64,000 bases of DNA from Bdellovibrio reynosensis. GTDB taxonomy: Bacteria > Bdellovibrionota > Bdellovibrionia > Bdellovibrionales > Bdellovibrionaceae. Below, in pieces: positions 54,891 to 63,606 of the stretch. The DNA lies in the NCBI RefSeq assembly GCF_022814725.1, contig NZ_CP093442.1, forward strand, positions 2,480,001-2,544,000, written 5' to 3'. The notes under the pieces were generated by a model that was given only the letters and a program-made list of their open reading frames with translations, did not search any database and was not told the DNA's origin. The translations under genes and the position numbers were made by a program. Every line of letters starts with the position of its first letter. Position 1 is the first letter of the stretch.

Positions 54891-56309
54891 TCACACCCCT
54901 GTGATATTGTGGATTCTTTGTTCTAAATCTTCGATATCTTTAGCAATATCTTGGTCGGTTGCTTGTAGATTGCGAACACGTTCTAGCGCATTCATCACAG
55001 TTGTATGATCTTTTCCGCCGAAAGCTTTGCCGATATCCACCAGTGATTTATCCAGGAACTTTTTAATCAAATACATGGCAATTTGACGTGGAACGACAAT
55101 AGGTTTTGCGCGCGTAGATGATTTTAAGTCTAAAACTTTCACTTTAAAGTGGTCTGCAACAAGCTTCATAATCTCTTCCACACTGATTGTGGATTGAGTT
55201 TCATGGTGCGCAAGAATGCGTTTCACAAGGTCATAATCAATCGGTAAACCTTGAAGCTCAGAGAACATTTTAATCTTACGTAAATTGCCCTCTAACTCTC
55301 TGATCGAGCGTTTAGAAATACGTGCGATATAATTCACAACGTCTTCAGGTACGCGCACATTAAATTTTTCGGCTTTATATCTTAGGATCGCGATTCTGGT
55401 TTCAAGATCCGGCATGGTGATATCCGCAATCAAACCACGTTCTAAACGCGTACGACTACGGTCTTCTAAGCCATGGATATCTTTAGGCATTCGGTCTGAA
55501 GCCAGGATGACTTGTTTGCGCGTATCGATGAAGCTATTAATAGTGTGGAAAAACTCTTCCTGAACAGCTTCCCCGCGGGCGATATACTGCACGTCATCCA
55601 CCAATAAGATGTCTGAATTTTCGCGGTATTTTTGGCGAAACTTATCCATTTCATAGCGGCGGATGGCTGAAATACATTCATTTAAGAAACGTTCTGCAGA
55701 TATATATGTAATTCTAAGATGCGGAAATTGCTCACGAATTTGGTTTCCCGCAGCGTGAAGCAAGTGGGTTTTACCCATTCCCACTGGTCCATATATATAG
55801 AGAGGATTATAATCATCAGCTGCCGGGTTGCGGGCAACGTTATAGCAAGCCGCGTGAGCAAATTCTGAATTTTTACCCACTACAAATGTGGAAAAGGTCA
55901 GTTCAGAGTTTAAAGCCTCCTGGCCAGACCTTGGTTGAGTAACCTGGATATTCTGAGCACGAGCTAATTGAGCCTGAAGGATTTCGCTACCACCCAAAAC
56001 CTCTTCTGGAGGCTGGTTAGCTGTCTCAATATGAGAATTTACTTTGCTTCCAGTAATACTAAACTCGACCTCAAAAGGTCTTCCATAAGTATCTGAAATC
56101 TCTGTGAAAATTTTATCCTGCAGATTCTCAATAACGAAGTATTGATGAAGGGCATTAGGTACGCCAAGGACAATTCTTGGTCGCTCAAGACTACCCAAGG
56201 TATTCACGTACTCAATAGGATCTAGCCAGGTATCCAACAACTTGTTGTTGTCGTTCCGGCTTTTCATTTTAGTTTTGATCAGTGTCCAAAAAGACGAGTT
56301 TAATTCCAC
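54891..56309 (-). CDS. dnaA: Chromosomal replication initiator DnaA
   Basis: A 472-residue initiator. Domain I (SSFWTLIKTKMKSRNDNNKLLDTWLDPIEY), variable domain II, AAA+ domain III with Walker A GPVGMGKTHLLHAAGN and sensor/Walker B DILLVDDVQYIARGE, and DNA-binding domain IV with GKDHTTVMNALERV (K in place of the common R of the RDHTTV signature). GTG start at 56309 behind GAGGGGAAACAC. It binds the oriC boxes just downstream and opens the DUE. It runs leftward; rpmH runs away from it rightward. Confidence 0.98.
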   Translation of the reverse strand: MELNSSFWTLIKTKMKSRNDNNKLLDTWLDPIEYVNTLGSLERPRIVLGVPNALHQYFVIENLQDKIFTEISDTYGRPFEVEFSITGSKVNSHIETANQPPEEVLGGSEILQAQLARAQNIQVTQPRSGQEALNSELTFSTFVVGKNSEFAHAACYNVARNPAADDYNPLYIYGPVGMGKTHLLHAAGNQIREQFPHLRITYISAERFLNECISAIRRYEMDKFRQKYRENSDILLVDDVQYIARGEAVQEEFFHTINSFIDTRKQVILASDRMPKDIHGLEDRSRTRLERGLIADITMPDLETRIAILRYKAEKFNVRVPEDVVNYIARISKRSIRELEGNLRKIKMFSELQGLPIDYDLVKRILAHHETQSTISVEEIMKLVADHFKVKVLDLKSSTRAKPIVVPRQIAMYLIKKFLDKSLVDIGKAFGGKDHTTVMNALERVRNLQATDQDIAKDIEDLEQRIHNITGV

Positions 56310-56337
56310 GTGTTTCCCCTCAACGCAGTCCGAACCC

Positions 56338-56366
56338 TCTTTAACAAGTGCAGCTTAAATTTTCAA
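56338..56366 (-). promoter_or_regulatory. Candidate sigma-70 promoter for dnaA
   Basis: On the minus strand TTGAAA (56366-56361), 17 bases, then TAAAGA (56343-56338). The -35 matches five of six; the -10 only three of six. Position, 29 bases before the start, is suitable. Tentative. Confidence 0.35.
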
Positions 56367-56414
56367 CAGTTGACCTTGATGCCGCATTGTGATTAATTAG
56401 TGCCCCACGTATCT

Positions 56415-56429
56415 AGTTGGGACCCAACT
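56415..56429. promoter_or_regulatory. Perfect 15-base palindrome in the dnaA-rpmH gap
   Basis: AGTTGGG-A-CCCAACT, arms of seven bases with a single central base, flanked by the imperfect arms TGCCCCA and TGTGGCA. It lies between the dnaA and rpmH promoters and may be an operator for one or both. Confidence 0.45.
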
Positions 56430-56456
56430 TTGTGGCACATATATAGAGATCCGCCG

Positions 56457-56485
56457 TTGACTTAGTTATCGCGGATGAATAAAAG
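56457..56485 (+). promoter_or_regulatory. Candidate sigma-70 promoter for rpmH
   Basis: TTGACT, 17 bases, TAAAAG: five of six and four of six matches to consensus, 41 bases ahead of the rpmH start. Confidence 0.55.
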
Positions 56486-56526
56486 ACGTCATTTAGCGTC
56501 GTAAAAATCTCGGGGAGATAAGAGTT

Positions 56527-56676
56527 ATGAAACGTACATACCAACCATCAAATAAACGTCGTAAAACTACACACGGTTTCCGCGCTCGTATGGCTACTAA
56601 AGCTGGTCAAGAAGTTCTTAATCGTCGTCGCGCTAAAGGTAGAAAGCGTTTGACGGTTTCTACAGGTGGAAAATAG
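56527..56676 (+). CDS. rpmH: 50S ribosomal protein bL34
   Basis: A 49-residue very basic protein, hand-translated because it is short: [20 protein letters not shown] to the end RLTVSTGGK, the complete bL34 signature. The ribosome site GGGGAGATAAG lies upstream. It overlaps rnpA by 11 bases, the usual rpmH-rnpA arrangement near oriC. Confidence 0.98.
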   Translation: MKRTYQPSNKRRKTTHGFRARMATKAGQEVLNRRRAKGRKRLTVSTGGK

Positions 56677-57025
56677 TTCTCCACTAATTATTAAGCGAAG
56701 TTCTGAATTTCTCTCTCTAAAGCAAACGGGAAAAAGACACTGGCCTACTAAATGGTTACTTTTGAATTATCAAAAGAATCAGGTAGGTCAGTTACGTTTC
56801 GGGGTCACTGCAAGTCGCAAAGTGGGCTCTGCAGTTGTTCGCAATAAACTGAAGCGTTGGTCTCGGGAATATTTCAGGGCTTTGTCTGTAGATGGAAAGT
56901 CTATTGAAGCCGACATCAACATTATTTTTAAACCTATGGATTCCAACTTCTACAAAGGCCTCAACCACGAGGAATTTGTTAAAGCTATGGATCGGGGTTT
57001 GGAAGTCTTACGAAAAAATATCTAA
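56666..57025 (+). CDS. rnpA: Ribonuclease P protein component
   Basis: A 119-residue basic subunit that helps the RNase P RNA process tRNA 5' ends. The RNR motif [15 protein letters not shown] and the [13 protein letters not shown] segment are diagnostic. GTG start inside the end of rpmH; the stop overlaps the yidD frame. The RNA component is not in this window. Confidence 0.95.
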   Translation: MENSSPLIIKRSSEFLSLKQTGKRHWPTKWLLLNYQKNQVGQLRFGVTASRKVGSAVVRNKLKRWSREYFRALSVDGKSIEADINIIFKPMDSNFYKGLNHEEFVKAMDRGLEVLRKNI

Positions 57026-57263
57026 AGGTTTTCTTTGGTTTTTAGTAAGTGCTTATCGAACTCTTGGTACCACTCATTTAGGTGGTTCTTGTCGCTTTGA
57101 ACCTAGCTGTTCTGCCTACGCATTAGAAGCAATTCAATCACATCATACTCACACAGCTCTTTGGTTAATCACTAAACGAGTATGTAAGTGCCGACCAGGT
57201 GGACCTTATGGTTACGATCCGGTTCCGCACAAAGAGGGGAATACCCATGCAGCAAAAGAATGA
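56976..57263 (+). CDS. yidD: Membrane protein insertion efficiency factor YidD
   Basis: Small cysteine-containing YidD: FLVSAYRTLGTTHLGGSCRFEPSCSAYALEAI and KRVCKCRPGGPYGYDPVP are the family core. The start is doubtful. No ATG lies where YidD proteins usually begin; a TTG at 56976, overlapping rnpA, follows ACGAGG only three bases away and gives about 95 residues. The frame is open further back but lacks homology there. The stop overlaps the yidC start region by 17 bases. Role: assists YidC-dependent insertion. Confidence 0.85.
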   Translation: MLKLWIGVWKSYEKISKGFLWFLVSAYRTLGTTHLGGSCRFEPSCSAYALEAIQSHHTHTALWLITKRVCKCRPGGPYGYDPVPHKEGNTHAAKE

Positions 57264-58845
57264 TTCACCATCGTTTTTTGATCCTAAAACACTTATTGCC
57301 GTAGCCACTGTCGCTTTAGTTTATTTTGGTTGGCAGACCTATTTAGGAAATAAATATCCTAATTATAACAAACCAAAAACAGCACAAACTGAGACTCAAA
57401 AGACAGACGCTACCCAAGGCACGACAACAACAGCTCCTAACACTGTTGAAACAAAATCAGAAGTCGTCGCAGCTCCGGCAGTTCAAGATCAATCCTTTCA
57501 ATTTTCAAATGATAAAGTAGCTTTCACCCTGACTAGTCACGGAATGGGTCTTAAGAACTTCACTTTGAATAACTACCAAGACAAAGAAAAAAATCCGATC
57601 AAAGTTGGCCATGGTACTCAAGAATCCATGTTCGAAATGCGCTTAGCAAATGATGCTAAAGCTTTGGATTTTAATGTTACTGAACAAGCTCCTGGTCATT
57701 ACATTGGAACAGCCGTTGTGGGTGAGATGTCAGTAAAAAGAGAGTTGAAGTTCAACGCTGAAAACTCTTCATTCACAAACACGATCATATTGACTAACCC
57801 GAATGAAGAAATCAAAAAAGGTTTCTCAATCGTAATTCCAGAGAATATCCAAGTTGCTAAATCTAGCTCGATCTTTTTCCCTAACTATGAACACCAGGAC
57901 TTCTTCGTTGTTCATAACGGTGGAAAACACGAGACAGTAAACTTCAATAACGCTTCTGAAAATGTTCTTCAGTCTTTCCCAGCGACTTCTATTTTATCAG
58001 TAAGCTCGCAATACTTTGCAGCTGCGATTTTAGATAAATCTGCAGTGATTCCTGAAGTAAAAGTTGCTGCTGATCTTAATAATAAAAAAGCTTTGGCGGA
58101 ATTAACTTACAAGCCAGTTCAAACTCAAAGCGAAATGAAGTTTGAAGAGATCTTTTACGTAGGTCCAAAATCCATCGATGCTTTAAAAGCAGTTGATCCT
58201 GAATTAGCTAACATCATTGATTTTGGTTTCTTTGGGTTTATCGCACGCCCTCTATTATATGTGATGAAGGCTTTCCACTCTGTGGTTGGTAACTGGGGTT
58301 TTGCGATCATCCTATTAACATTATTGGTTCGTCTATGTGTATTGCCTTTCAATATCATGTCTTTCAAATCAATGAAGGCGATGGCTAAGGTTCAACCTTT
58401 GATTCAAAACCTGCGCGAAAAATATAAAGAAGATCCAATGCGTTTGAATCAAGAGATGATGGCCGTTATGAAACAAAACGGCGCTAACCCAATGGGTGGC
58501 TGTCTTCCAATGCTTTTGCAAATCCCAATCTTCTTTGCTTTGTATCGCGTAATCGGTTCAAGCATCGAACTTTATCATTCTCCATTCATTGGTTGGATTC
58601 ATGATCTAAGTTCTTACGATCCGTTCTATGTTTTGCCAGTATTGATGTCGGTATTTATGTTCATCCAACAGAAGATCACGCCGTCTACAATGGATCCTAC
58701 TCAAGCTAAGATCATGTTGTTCTTACCAGTAGTGTTTTCGTTGTTCATGTTGCAGTTACCAGCGGGTCTGACACTTTACATGGTTGTCAGTACTTTGTTT
58801 GGAATCATTCAACAATACCTGATCATGAGAGAAAAGAAGGCTTAG
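57247..58845 (+). CDS. yidC: Membrane protein insertase YidC
   Basis: A 532-residue insertase of the long Gram-negative type. One N-terminal helix (LIAVATVALVYFGWQ), a large periplasmic beta-rich P1 domain (to about 330), then the core five-helix region (NWGFAIILLTLLVRLCVLPFNIMSFKSMKAMAKVQPLI; MGGCLPMLLQIPIFFALYRVI; LFLPVVFSLFMLQLPAGLTLYMVVSTLFGIIQQYLI). The ATG at 57247 lies behind GAGGGG. It inserts proteins such as Fo c subunits. Confidence 0.97.
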   Translation: MQQKNDSPSFFDPKTLIAVATVALVYFGWQTYLGNKYPNYNKPKTAQTETQKTDATQGTTTTAPNTVETKSEVVAAPAVQDQSFQFSNDKVAFTLTSHGMGLKNFTLNNYQDKEKNPIKVGHGTQESMFEMRLANDAKALDFNVTEQAPGHYIGTAVVGEMSVKRELKFNAENSSFTNTIILTNPNEEIKKGFSIVIPENIQVAKSSSIFFPNYEHQDFFVVHNGGKHETVNFNNASENVLQSFPATSILSVSSQYFAAAILDKSAVIPEVKVAADLNNKKALAELTYKPVQTQSEMKFEEIFYVGPKSIDALKAVDPELANIIDFGFFGFIARPLLYVMKAFHSVVGNWGFAIILLTLLVRLCVLPFNIMSFKSMKAMAKVQPLIQNLREKYKEDPMRLNQEMMAVMKQNGANPMGGCLPMLLQIPIFFALYRVIGSSIELYHSPFIGWIHDLSSYDPFYVLPVLMSVFMFIQQKITPSTMDPTQAKIMLFLPVVFSLFMLQLPAGLTLYMVVSTLFGIIQQYLIMREKKA

Positions 58846-58861
58846 AAGCCGTGTAACAGCT

Positions 58862-58890
58862 GCTCTATTTTAATAGAGCGTAGTTTTTTT
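58862..58890 (+). terminator. Terminator-like hairpin between yidC and jag
   Basis: Perfect stem GCTCTAT/ATAGAGC with loop TTTA (58862-58879), then TAG and seven T residues. It lies 16 bases after the yidC stop and may be partial, since jag follows. Confidence 0.7.
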
Positions 58891-58923
58891 GATTAAATTT
58901 TAAGTTTATAACTAGGAGGAAAA

Positions 58924-59484
58924 ATGGGTTTTTTTAGTAAGCTTTTCGGGGGAAAAAGCAAAAGTGCTAACAGCGAAGTTGAAGCACTGATTCAAAAGAC
59001 CTTAGAAGGAATCATCGAAAAAGCACAATTCGATTTAACTTTTGAAATTAACACTGAAAAAGAAGAAGACGGTGGCTCTACTTTATCGGTTGAATTCAAT
59101 GGTGCTGATGAAGAAATCCTTAAAGATAAAAAAGGTCAGATGTTGGACGCTTTCCAATTGTTCCTAAAGCGCGTTGTTCAACACAATTTTCCAGAAGATA
59201 AAACTAACATCACTGTTGATTGCGGTGGTTACCGTGATGAATCAGCAAATGCTTTGATTGAGCGCGCTGAAAATCTTAAAGCCATCTGCATAGAACAAGG
59301 TAAATCAGTTTATTACCGTGCTCTTCCGCCAAAGGATCGCAAAGTTGTTCACCAATATTTGGCAAAAGATCCGCGTGTAAAAAGCCGTTCACTAGGTGAT
59401 GGCCTTTACAAAAAAATCAAAATTTATCCTGCTAAAGGGCAAGCTCAAGGCAATTCTGCTGAAGAGTCTGCAGCTAACGACTAA
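58924..59484 (+). CDS. jag: RNA-binding protein Jag/KhpB (KH and R3H domains)
   Basis: A 186-residue protein. An N-terminal Jag_N-like region (GFFSKLFGGKSKSANSEVEALI), a KH domain (FDLTFEINTEKEEDGGSTL to ILKDKKGQMLDAFQLFLKRVV) and an R3H domain (ALIERAENLKAICIEQGKSVYYRALPPKDRKVVHQYLAKDPRVKSRSLGDG). R3H keeps the R-x-x-x-H pattern in KDRKVVHQ. The yidC-jag-mnmE order is typical. Likely binds RNA with KhpA. Confidence 0.92.
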   Translation: MGFFSKLFGGKSKSANSEVEALIQKTLEGIIEKAQFDLTFEINTEKEEDGGSTLSVEFNGADEEILKDKKGQMLDAFQLFLKRVVQHNFPEDKTNITVDCGGYRDESANALIERAENLKAICIEQGKSVYYRALPPKDRKVVHQYLAKDPRVKSRSLGDGLYKKIKIYPAKGQAQGNSAEESAAND

Positions 59485-59500
59485 GTCGACAACGACTTAG
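59481..59500 (+). terminator. Hairpin at the jag stop codon
   Basis: Perfect eight-base-pair stem CTAAGTCG/CGACTTAG with loop ACAA, overlapping the jag stop. The downstream T-run is short (ATTTAC), so it is more likely a weak terminator, a pause or a processing signal than a full stop. Confidence 0.45.
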
Positions 59501-59524
59501 ATTTACAAGGTCACAGAGGTTCCT

Positions 59525-60985
59525 ATGTTTCGTGGAGATCGTGATAAAGATACTATTTGTGCGGTCTCCACACCTCACGGTGTTGGGGGAATCTCTGTTA
59601 TTCGTATTAGTGGTCCCAACGCTCTATCTATCGTTTCAAAAATCTGTACATTTTTGCCTGAACATCCTGAATCCCAGCGCGCTTACTTTGGATCTTTAAC
59701 GGCGGACGCCGGTAGAGCGAAGGGCCAAGGGGCCGTAGCTGAAGCAGATGAGATTGACGAAGTTCTAGCAACTTACTTTAAGCATGGTCGCTCTTTTACC
59801 GGCGAAGAAGTTATTGAAATTTCTTGTCACGGAAGCCCGGTTATTTGCCAAAGCATCCTTCATCAATTAGTGGCTTTAGGTGCTCGCCCTGCAGATCGCG
59901 GAGAGTTCACTTATCGCGCGTTCATGAATGGAAAATTAGATCTTGTCCAAGCTGAAAGCGTTCTTTCGTTGATTGAATCGCAAAGTCAGCAAGCTGCGAA
60001 GCTAGCTCTTCGACAGTTAAAGGGATCTGTTTCCCATAAATTAGAAGATATCGAAAACGACATGACTTGGATTCTTGCCCACGCTGAGGCGGGAATTGAT
60101 TTTTCTACTGAAGACATCAAGGTCGTCGATAATACGGTTGTTTTAAACCGTTTAAATAATATTGAAAAAGGCCTTACTGAATTAGTTGGTACTTTTAAAG
60201 TCGGCCGTCTTTTAAAAGATGGTTTTAGAGTCGTACTTACAGGTCTTCCAAACGTAGGTAAATCGAGCCTTTTAAATCTTTTCTTAGAAGATGAAAGAGC
60301 TATCGTCACTGATATCCCTGGAACTACTCGCGATGTGATTCACGGGGATACTAGCTTTAAAGGCGTTAAGTTTACTTTCTTAGATACCGCGGGTCTGCGT
60401 GAATCGGTTTCTGACTTAGTCGAAAAAATTGGTATTCAAAAATCCAAGGAAGCAACAGGGGAATCCGACTTTGTTTTCTTTGTTATAGATATCGAAAAGG
60501 GTCTTTCAGCAGAAGAAATCACCATTTTAGATGGTTTAGACCCGCAAAGAACCTACATTTTAGCTAATAAAACCGACCGTTTATCGGCTCCAGTGGGCTC
60601 GGAAACTGTCGAAAAAGCACTTAAAAACAGTAAATTTTTCCAAAAGATCAAGGACTTAGAGCTCTTCCGCAAAAGAAGGATGTTCTTTGTAAGCGCTCTT
60701 GATAAAACTGTGCGCGCTAAGGTTCTTGAAGAGTTAGTGGCAGAATTTGCAGATTTGCAGCTAGAAAACACAGTTTTAATTTCCAACTCCCGCCATTTAG
60801 AAAATCTCTCTCGGGCTTTAGAAAATACGATTCGCACCAAATCCCTGGTCGAAAGCGGAATGGGTGAAGAGTTCATTGCTCTTGAATTAAAAGAAGCATT
60901 GATCGCGATCCACGAAACTTTGGGCAAACGGTTTGATGATCAGATCATGGATCGCGTATTTAAAGAATTTTGCATTGGTAAATAG
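59525..60985 (+). CDS. mnmE: tRNA modification GTPase MnmE
   Basis: With MnmG it installs the 5-carboxymethylaminomethyl group on wobble uridine. A 486-residue protein with an N-terminal tetrahydrofolate-binding domain (DTICAVSTPHGVGGISVIRISGPNAL), a helical domain, and a G domain: P-loop GLPNVGKSSLLN, switch DIPGTTRDVI, DTAGLRES, NKTD. The C-terminus CIGK supplies the conserved cysteine. Upstream jag and downstream mnmG are neighbours in many genomes. Confidence 0.98.
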   Translation: MFRGDRDKDTICAVSTPHGVGGISVIRISGPNALSIVSKICTFLPEHPESQRAYFGSLTADAGRAKGQGAVAEADEIDEVLATYFKHGRSFTGEEVIEISCHGSPVICQSILHQLVALGARPADRGEFTYRAFMNGKLDLVQAESVLSLIESQSQQAAKLALRQLKGSVSHKLEDIENDMTWILAHAEAGIDFSTEDIKVVDNTVVLNRLNNIEKGLTELVGTFKVGRLLKDGFRVVLTGLPNVGKSSLLNLFLEDERAIVTDIPGTTRDVIHGDTSFKGVKFTFLDTAGLRESVSDLVEKIGIQKSKEATGESDFVFFVIDIEKGLSAEEITILDGLDPQRTYILANKTDRLSAPVGSETVEKALKNSKFFQKIKDLELFRKRRMFFVSALDKTVRAKVLEELVAEFADLQLENTVLISNSRHLENLSRALENTIRTKSLVESGMGEEFIALELKEALIAIHETLGKRFDDQIMDRVFKEFCIGK

Positions 60986-60998
60986 GTCGACGGGTGTC

Positions 60999-61036
60999 GG
61001 CAGTGCCAAAGCGCACGGCGCGTAGGCTGAAGCAGC
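60999..61036 (+). repeat. Dispersed intergenic repeat, copy 2 (family B)
   Basis: A 38-base copy of the element at 22393-22431, with identical GCGCGTAGGCTGAAGCAGC at its end. It fills most of the 60-base mnmE-mnmG gap and ends 10 bases before the mnmG start, so it overlaps the leader region. Confidence 0.8.
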
Positions 61037-61045
61037 GGAGATTTT

Positions 61046-62974
61046 ATGAGCACAAAAAAACATGACGTGATAGTTGTTGGTGCCGGCCATGCAGGTGTTG
61101 AGGCTTGTTTGGCTTCCGCGCGTTTGGGTTTAAAAACCTTGATGATCACTTCCAATATCAGTCGTATTGCTTATATGAGCTGCAACCCTTCGATCGGTGG
61201 ACTTGCAAAAGGCCACATGGTTCGTGAAATTGATGTCCTTGGTGGACAGATGGGGATTGCTGCTGATGAAACTTGTATTCAGTACAAGCGTCTTAACTCT
61301 TCGAAAGGACCCGCAGTTCGCGGAACTCGAGTTCAAAATGACAAACATCTTTACTCTCAATTTCAAACTGAAGCCTTAAAGAACCAAGAAAATTTAGATC
61401 TGCTTGAAGGTGAAGTGAAACGCCTGATCTTGGAAAAAGATTTGTGTGTGGGCGTGGTTTTACAAGACGGTTCTGAGATTTTTGCTTTAGCAACTGTGAT
61501 TACAACTGGCACCTTCATGAACGGTGTTATGCATATCGGTCTTCGCCAGGAAGCTGGCGGTCGGGTAGGGGATAAACCTTCAATTGGTCTTTCCGATCAG
61601 TTGGCGCAATTTGGTTTTGAAGTAAAAAGATTAAAAACTGGAACTCCGGCCCGGTTACATAAAGATAGTATCGATTGGTCTAAAACCATCGCTCAAGGTG
61701 GCGATGAAAAGATCTATCCATTCAGCTATCGTTCTTCTAGCAATCTAAAGCTTCCGCAAATTGATTGCTTCCTTACTAGAACAACAGAGCTCACACATGA
61801 AATTATCCGTAATAACCTAGATAAATCTCCGATGTTTTGCGGGATTATTGAAGGTACGGGACCTCGTTATTGCCCATCGATTGAAGATAAGATCACTCGT
61901 TTCGCTGAAAAAACCAGTCATCAAACTTTCTTGGAACCAGAAGGTTTAAATACGGATCTTATTTATCTTCAAGGTATCTCAACAAGTTTACCTGAAGATA
62001 TTCAAGACCAATTTCTTAAAACGATCCCAGGATTAGAAAACGTGAAGGTCGTTCGTTACGGTTATGCCGTTGAGTATGACTATATAGAACCAACGCAAAT
62101 CTGGCATCGCTTAGAAACCAGAACGATTCGTCAGCTTTTCCTAGCTGGTCAAATTAACGGAACTTCTGGTTATGAAGAAGCAGCTGCACAAGGTTTTGTT
62201 GCCGGCGTAAATGCTGCGCACTCTGTTTTAGGAAAAGAAGAATTCATTCTTGGTCGCGATGAAGCCTACATCGGCGTACTTATCGATGATCTTGTGACTA
62301 AGGGAACCCGCGAACCTTATCGCATGTTCACTTCGCGTGCTGAACACAGACTTGTTCTAAGAGAAGATAATACTATCGATAGATTAGGTGCTATTGCTGC
62401 GAAAATCGGTATTGTAAATGATCAGTCATTACAACTACTGGAAGGCTTGCAAGAAAAACGTAAGAATTTGCTTGGAAAATTGCGCACAGAAAAGATTTAT
62501 CCAACCAAAGATGTGCAGGAACTTCTTACGAAAATTCCGACTCCAGAACTAACAAAGTCTTTAACTTTTGAAGAGTTACTGCGACGTCCTGAAATTGTTT
62601 GTTCACATCTAGAACAATTCGGTTTTGTCGTTGATAGCGATCCAAATGTTAGTGAACCAGTCGAAATTGAAGTAAAATACTCTGGTTACGTAAAAAGACA
62701 GATGGAACTTATCAATCAGTCGAAACGCCTGGAAGAAATGTTACTTCCAGACACTTTGATTTATGCGGATGTACGCGGTCTTTCGAATGAAGAGAAGGAT
62801 AAGCTGCAACGCGTTAAACCACGTACCTTAGGCCAAGCTCAACGCATAAGCGGGGTAAATCCTTCAGCTATTCAAGCGATCATGATACATCTTAAAGGAC
62901 ATAAGAAAATCAAGGAGATCGAACTTGAAGGACAACAAGGAGCAAGAAGCCCCGGTCATATTTTGGCGGATTAA
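61046..62974 (+). CDS. mnmG: tRNA uridine 5-carboxymethylaminomethyl modification enzyme MnmG
   Basis: A 642-residue FAD-dependent partner of MnmE. FAD-binding [21 protein letters not shown] is near the N-terminus, the family signatures [12 protein letters not shown] and [20 protein letters not shown] are present, and the C-terminal helical domain contains [14 protein letters not shown]. It ends PGHILAD. The ATG lies behind GGAG at the end of the family B repeat. It overlaps rsmG by 50 bases. Confidence 0.98.
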   Translation: MSTKKHDVIVVGAGHAGVEACLASARLGLKTLMITSNISRIAYMSCNPSIGGLAKGHMVREIDVLGGQMGIAADETCIQYKRLNSSKGPAVRGTRVQNDKHLYSQFQTEALKNQENLDLLEGEVKRLILEKDLCVGVVLQDGSEIFALATVITTGTFMNGVMHIGLRQEAGGRVGDKPSIGLSDQLAQFGFEVKRLKTGTPARLHKDSIDWSKTIAQGGDEKIYPFSYRSSSNLKLPQIDCFLTRTTELTHEIIRNNLDKSPMFCGIIEGTGPRYCPSIEDKITRFAEKTSHQTFLEPEGLNTDLIYLQGISTSLPEDIQDQFLKTIPGLENVKVVRYGYAVEYDYIEPTQIWHRLETRTIRQLFLAGQINGTSGYEEAAAQGFVAGVNAAHSVLGKEEFILGRDEAYIGVLIDDLVTKGTREPYRMFTSRAEHRLVLREDNTIDRLGAIAAKIGIVNDQSLQLLEGLQEKRKNLLGKLRTEKIYPTKDVQELLTKIPTPELTKSLTFEELLRRPEIVCSHLEQFGFVVDSDPNVSEPVEIEVKYSGYVKRQMELINQSKRLEEMLLPDTLIYADVRGLSNEEKDKLQRVKPRTLGQAQRISGVNPSAIQAIMIHLKGHKKIKEIELEGQQGARSPGHILAD

Positions 62975-63590
62975 CGAGTGGTTCCCGGATTTAAGTCCTG
63001 CGGTCAAAGCTAGTCTAAAGACCTATCACGATGAACTTATTAAGGCCAATCGTACGCTAAATCTTATTTCGCCAAAGACCATCTTTGTGGGTGATGCCAT
63101 CCACTTTGCTGATTCTATTTTATCTTCAAAAACTATCTTTGGCTCTAATTCTAAGATCGACCAGATCTATGACTTCGGAAGCGGCAACGGCTTTCCGGGT
63201 CTGGTGTTTGCGATCTTGTATCCCCAGGTAAAAGTAGTCCTTGTCGAGAGTGATTCAAAGAAGTGTGAATTCCTTAAGGGTATGGCTGCGACTTTAAAGC
63301 TTTCGAATGTTACGGTCGAATGTAAGAACGTGGACGCTTTGCCGGATGGTTCTGTTCGCTACGCTATGGCCCGCGGCTTTTCTAGTATTTCAAAGACAAT
63401 TCTAGTTGCAAGAAAATCAATGCCTAAAGGCGGGATCTTTTATCACATCAAGGGCGAAGAGTGGGGGATGGAAGTCAGCGAGATCCCGACACAGCTTTGT
63501 TCAATCTGGAGTCCCGCTTTAGCCGGAGAATATAAACTTCCGATCGGCCAAGTTAAATTTTCTATCGTTAAAACAGAGAAAATTGCCTAA
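62925..63590 (+). CDS. rsmG: 16S rRNA (guanine527-N7)-methyltransferase RsmG
   Basis: A 221-residue SAM-dependent methyltransferase. The SAM-binding motif [19 protein letters not shown], acidic turn [15 protein letters not shown], and [11 protein letters not shown] are diagnostic. TTG start at 62925 with AAGGAG seven bases upstream, giving a 50-base overlap with mnmG. The stop directly abuts parS. parA and parB, which often follow, are not within the window. Confidence 0.95.
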   Translation: MKDNKEQEAPVIFWRINEWFPDLSPAVKASLKTYHDELIKANRTLNLISPKTIFVGDAIHFADSILSSKTIFGSNSKIDQIYDFGSGNGFPGLVFAILYPQVKVVLVESDSKKCEFLKGMAATLKLSNVTVECKNVDALPDGSVRYAMARGFSSISKTILVARKSMPKGGIFYHIKGEEWGMEVSEIPTQLCSIWSPALAGEYKLPIGQVKFSIVKTEKIA

Positions 63591-63606
63591 TGTTCCACGT
63601 GGAACA
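63591..63606. promoter_or_regulatory. parS centromere site
   Basis: TGTTCCACGTGGAACA: a perfect 16-base palindrome that differs from the common bacterial parS consensus TGTTTCACGTGAAACA only at the paired inner positions. It would be bound by ParB, whose gene lies outside the window. It exactly fills the gap between the rsmG stop and the opposing gene's stop. Confidence 0.92.

Noticed and set aside
56303-56315. TTCCACGTG at the dnaA start resembling parS
   Set aside because: The second arm does not match the palindrome, and the bases are explained by the start codon and ribosome-site region.
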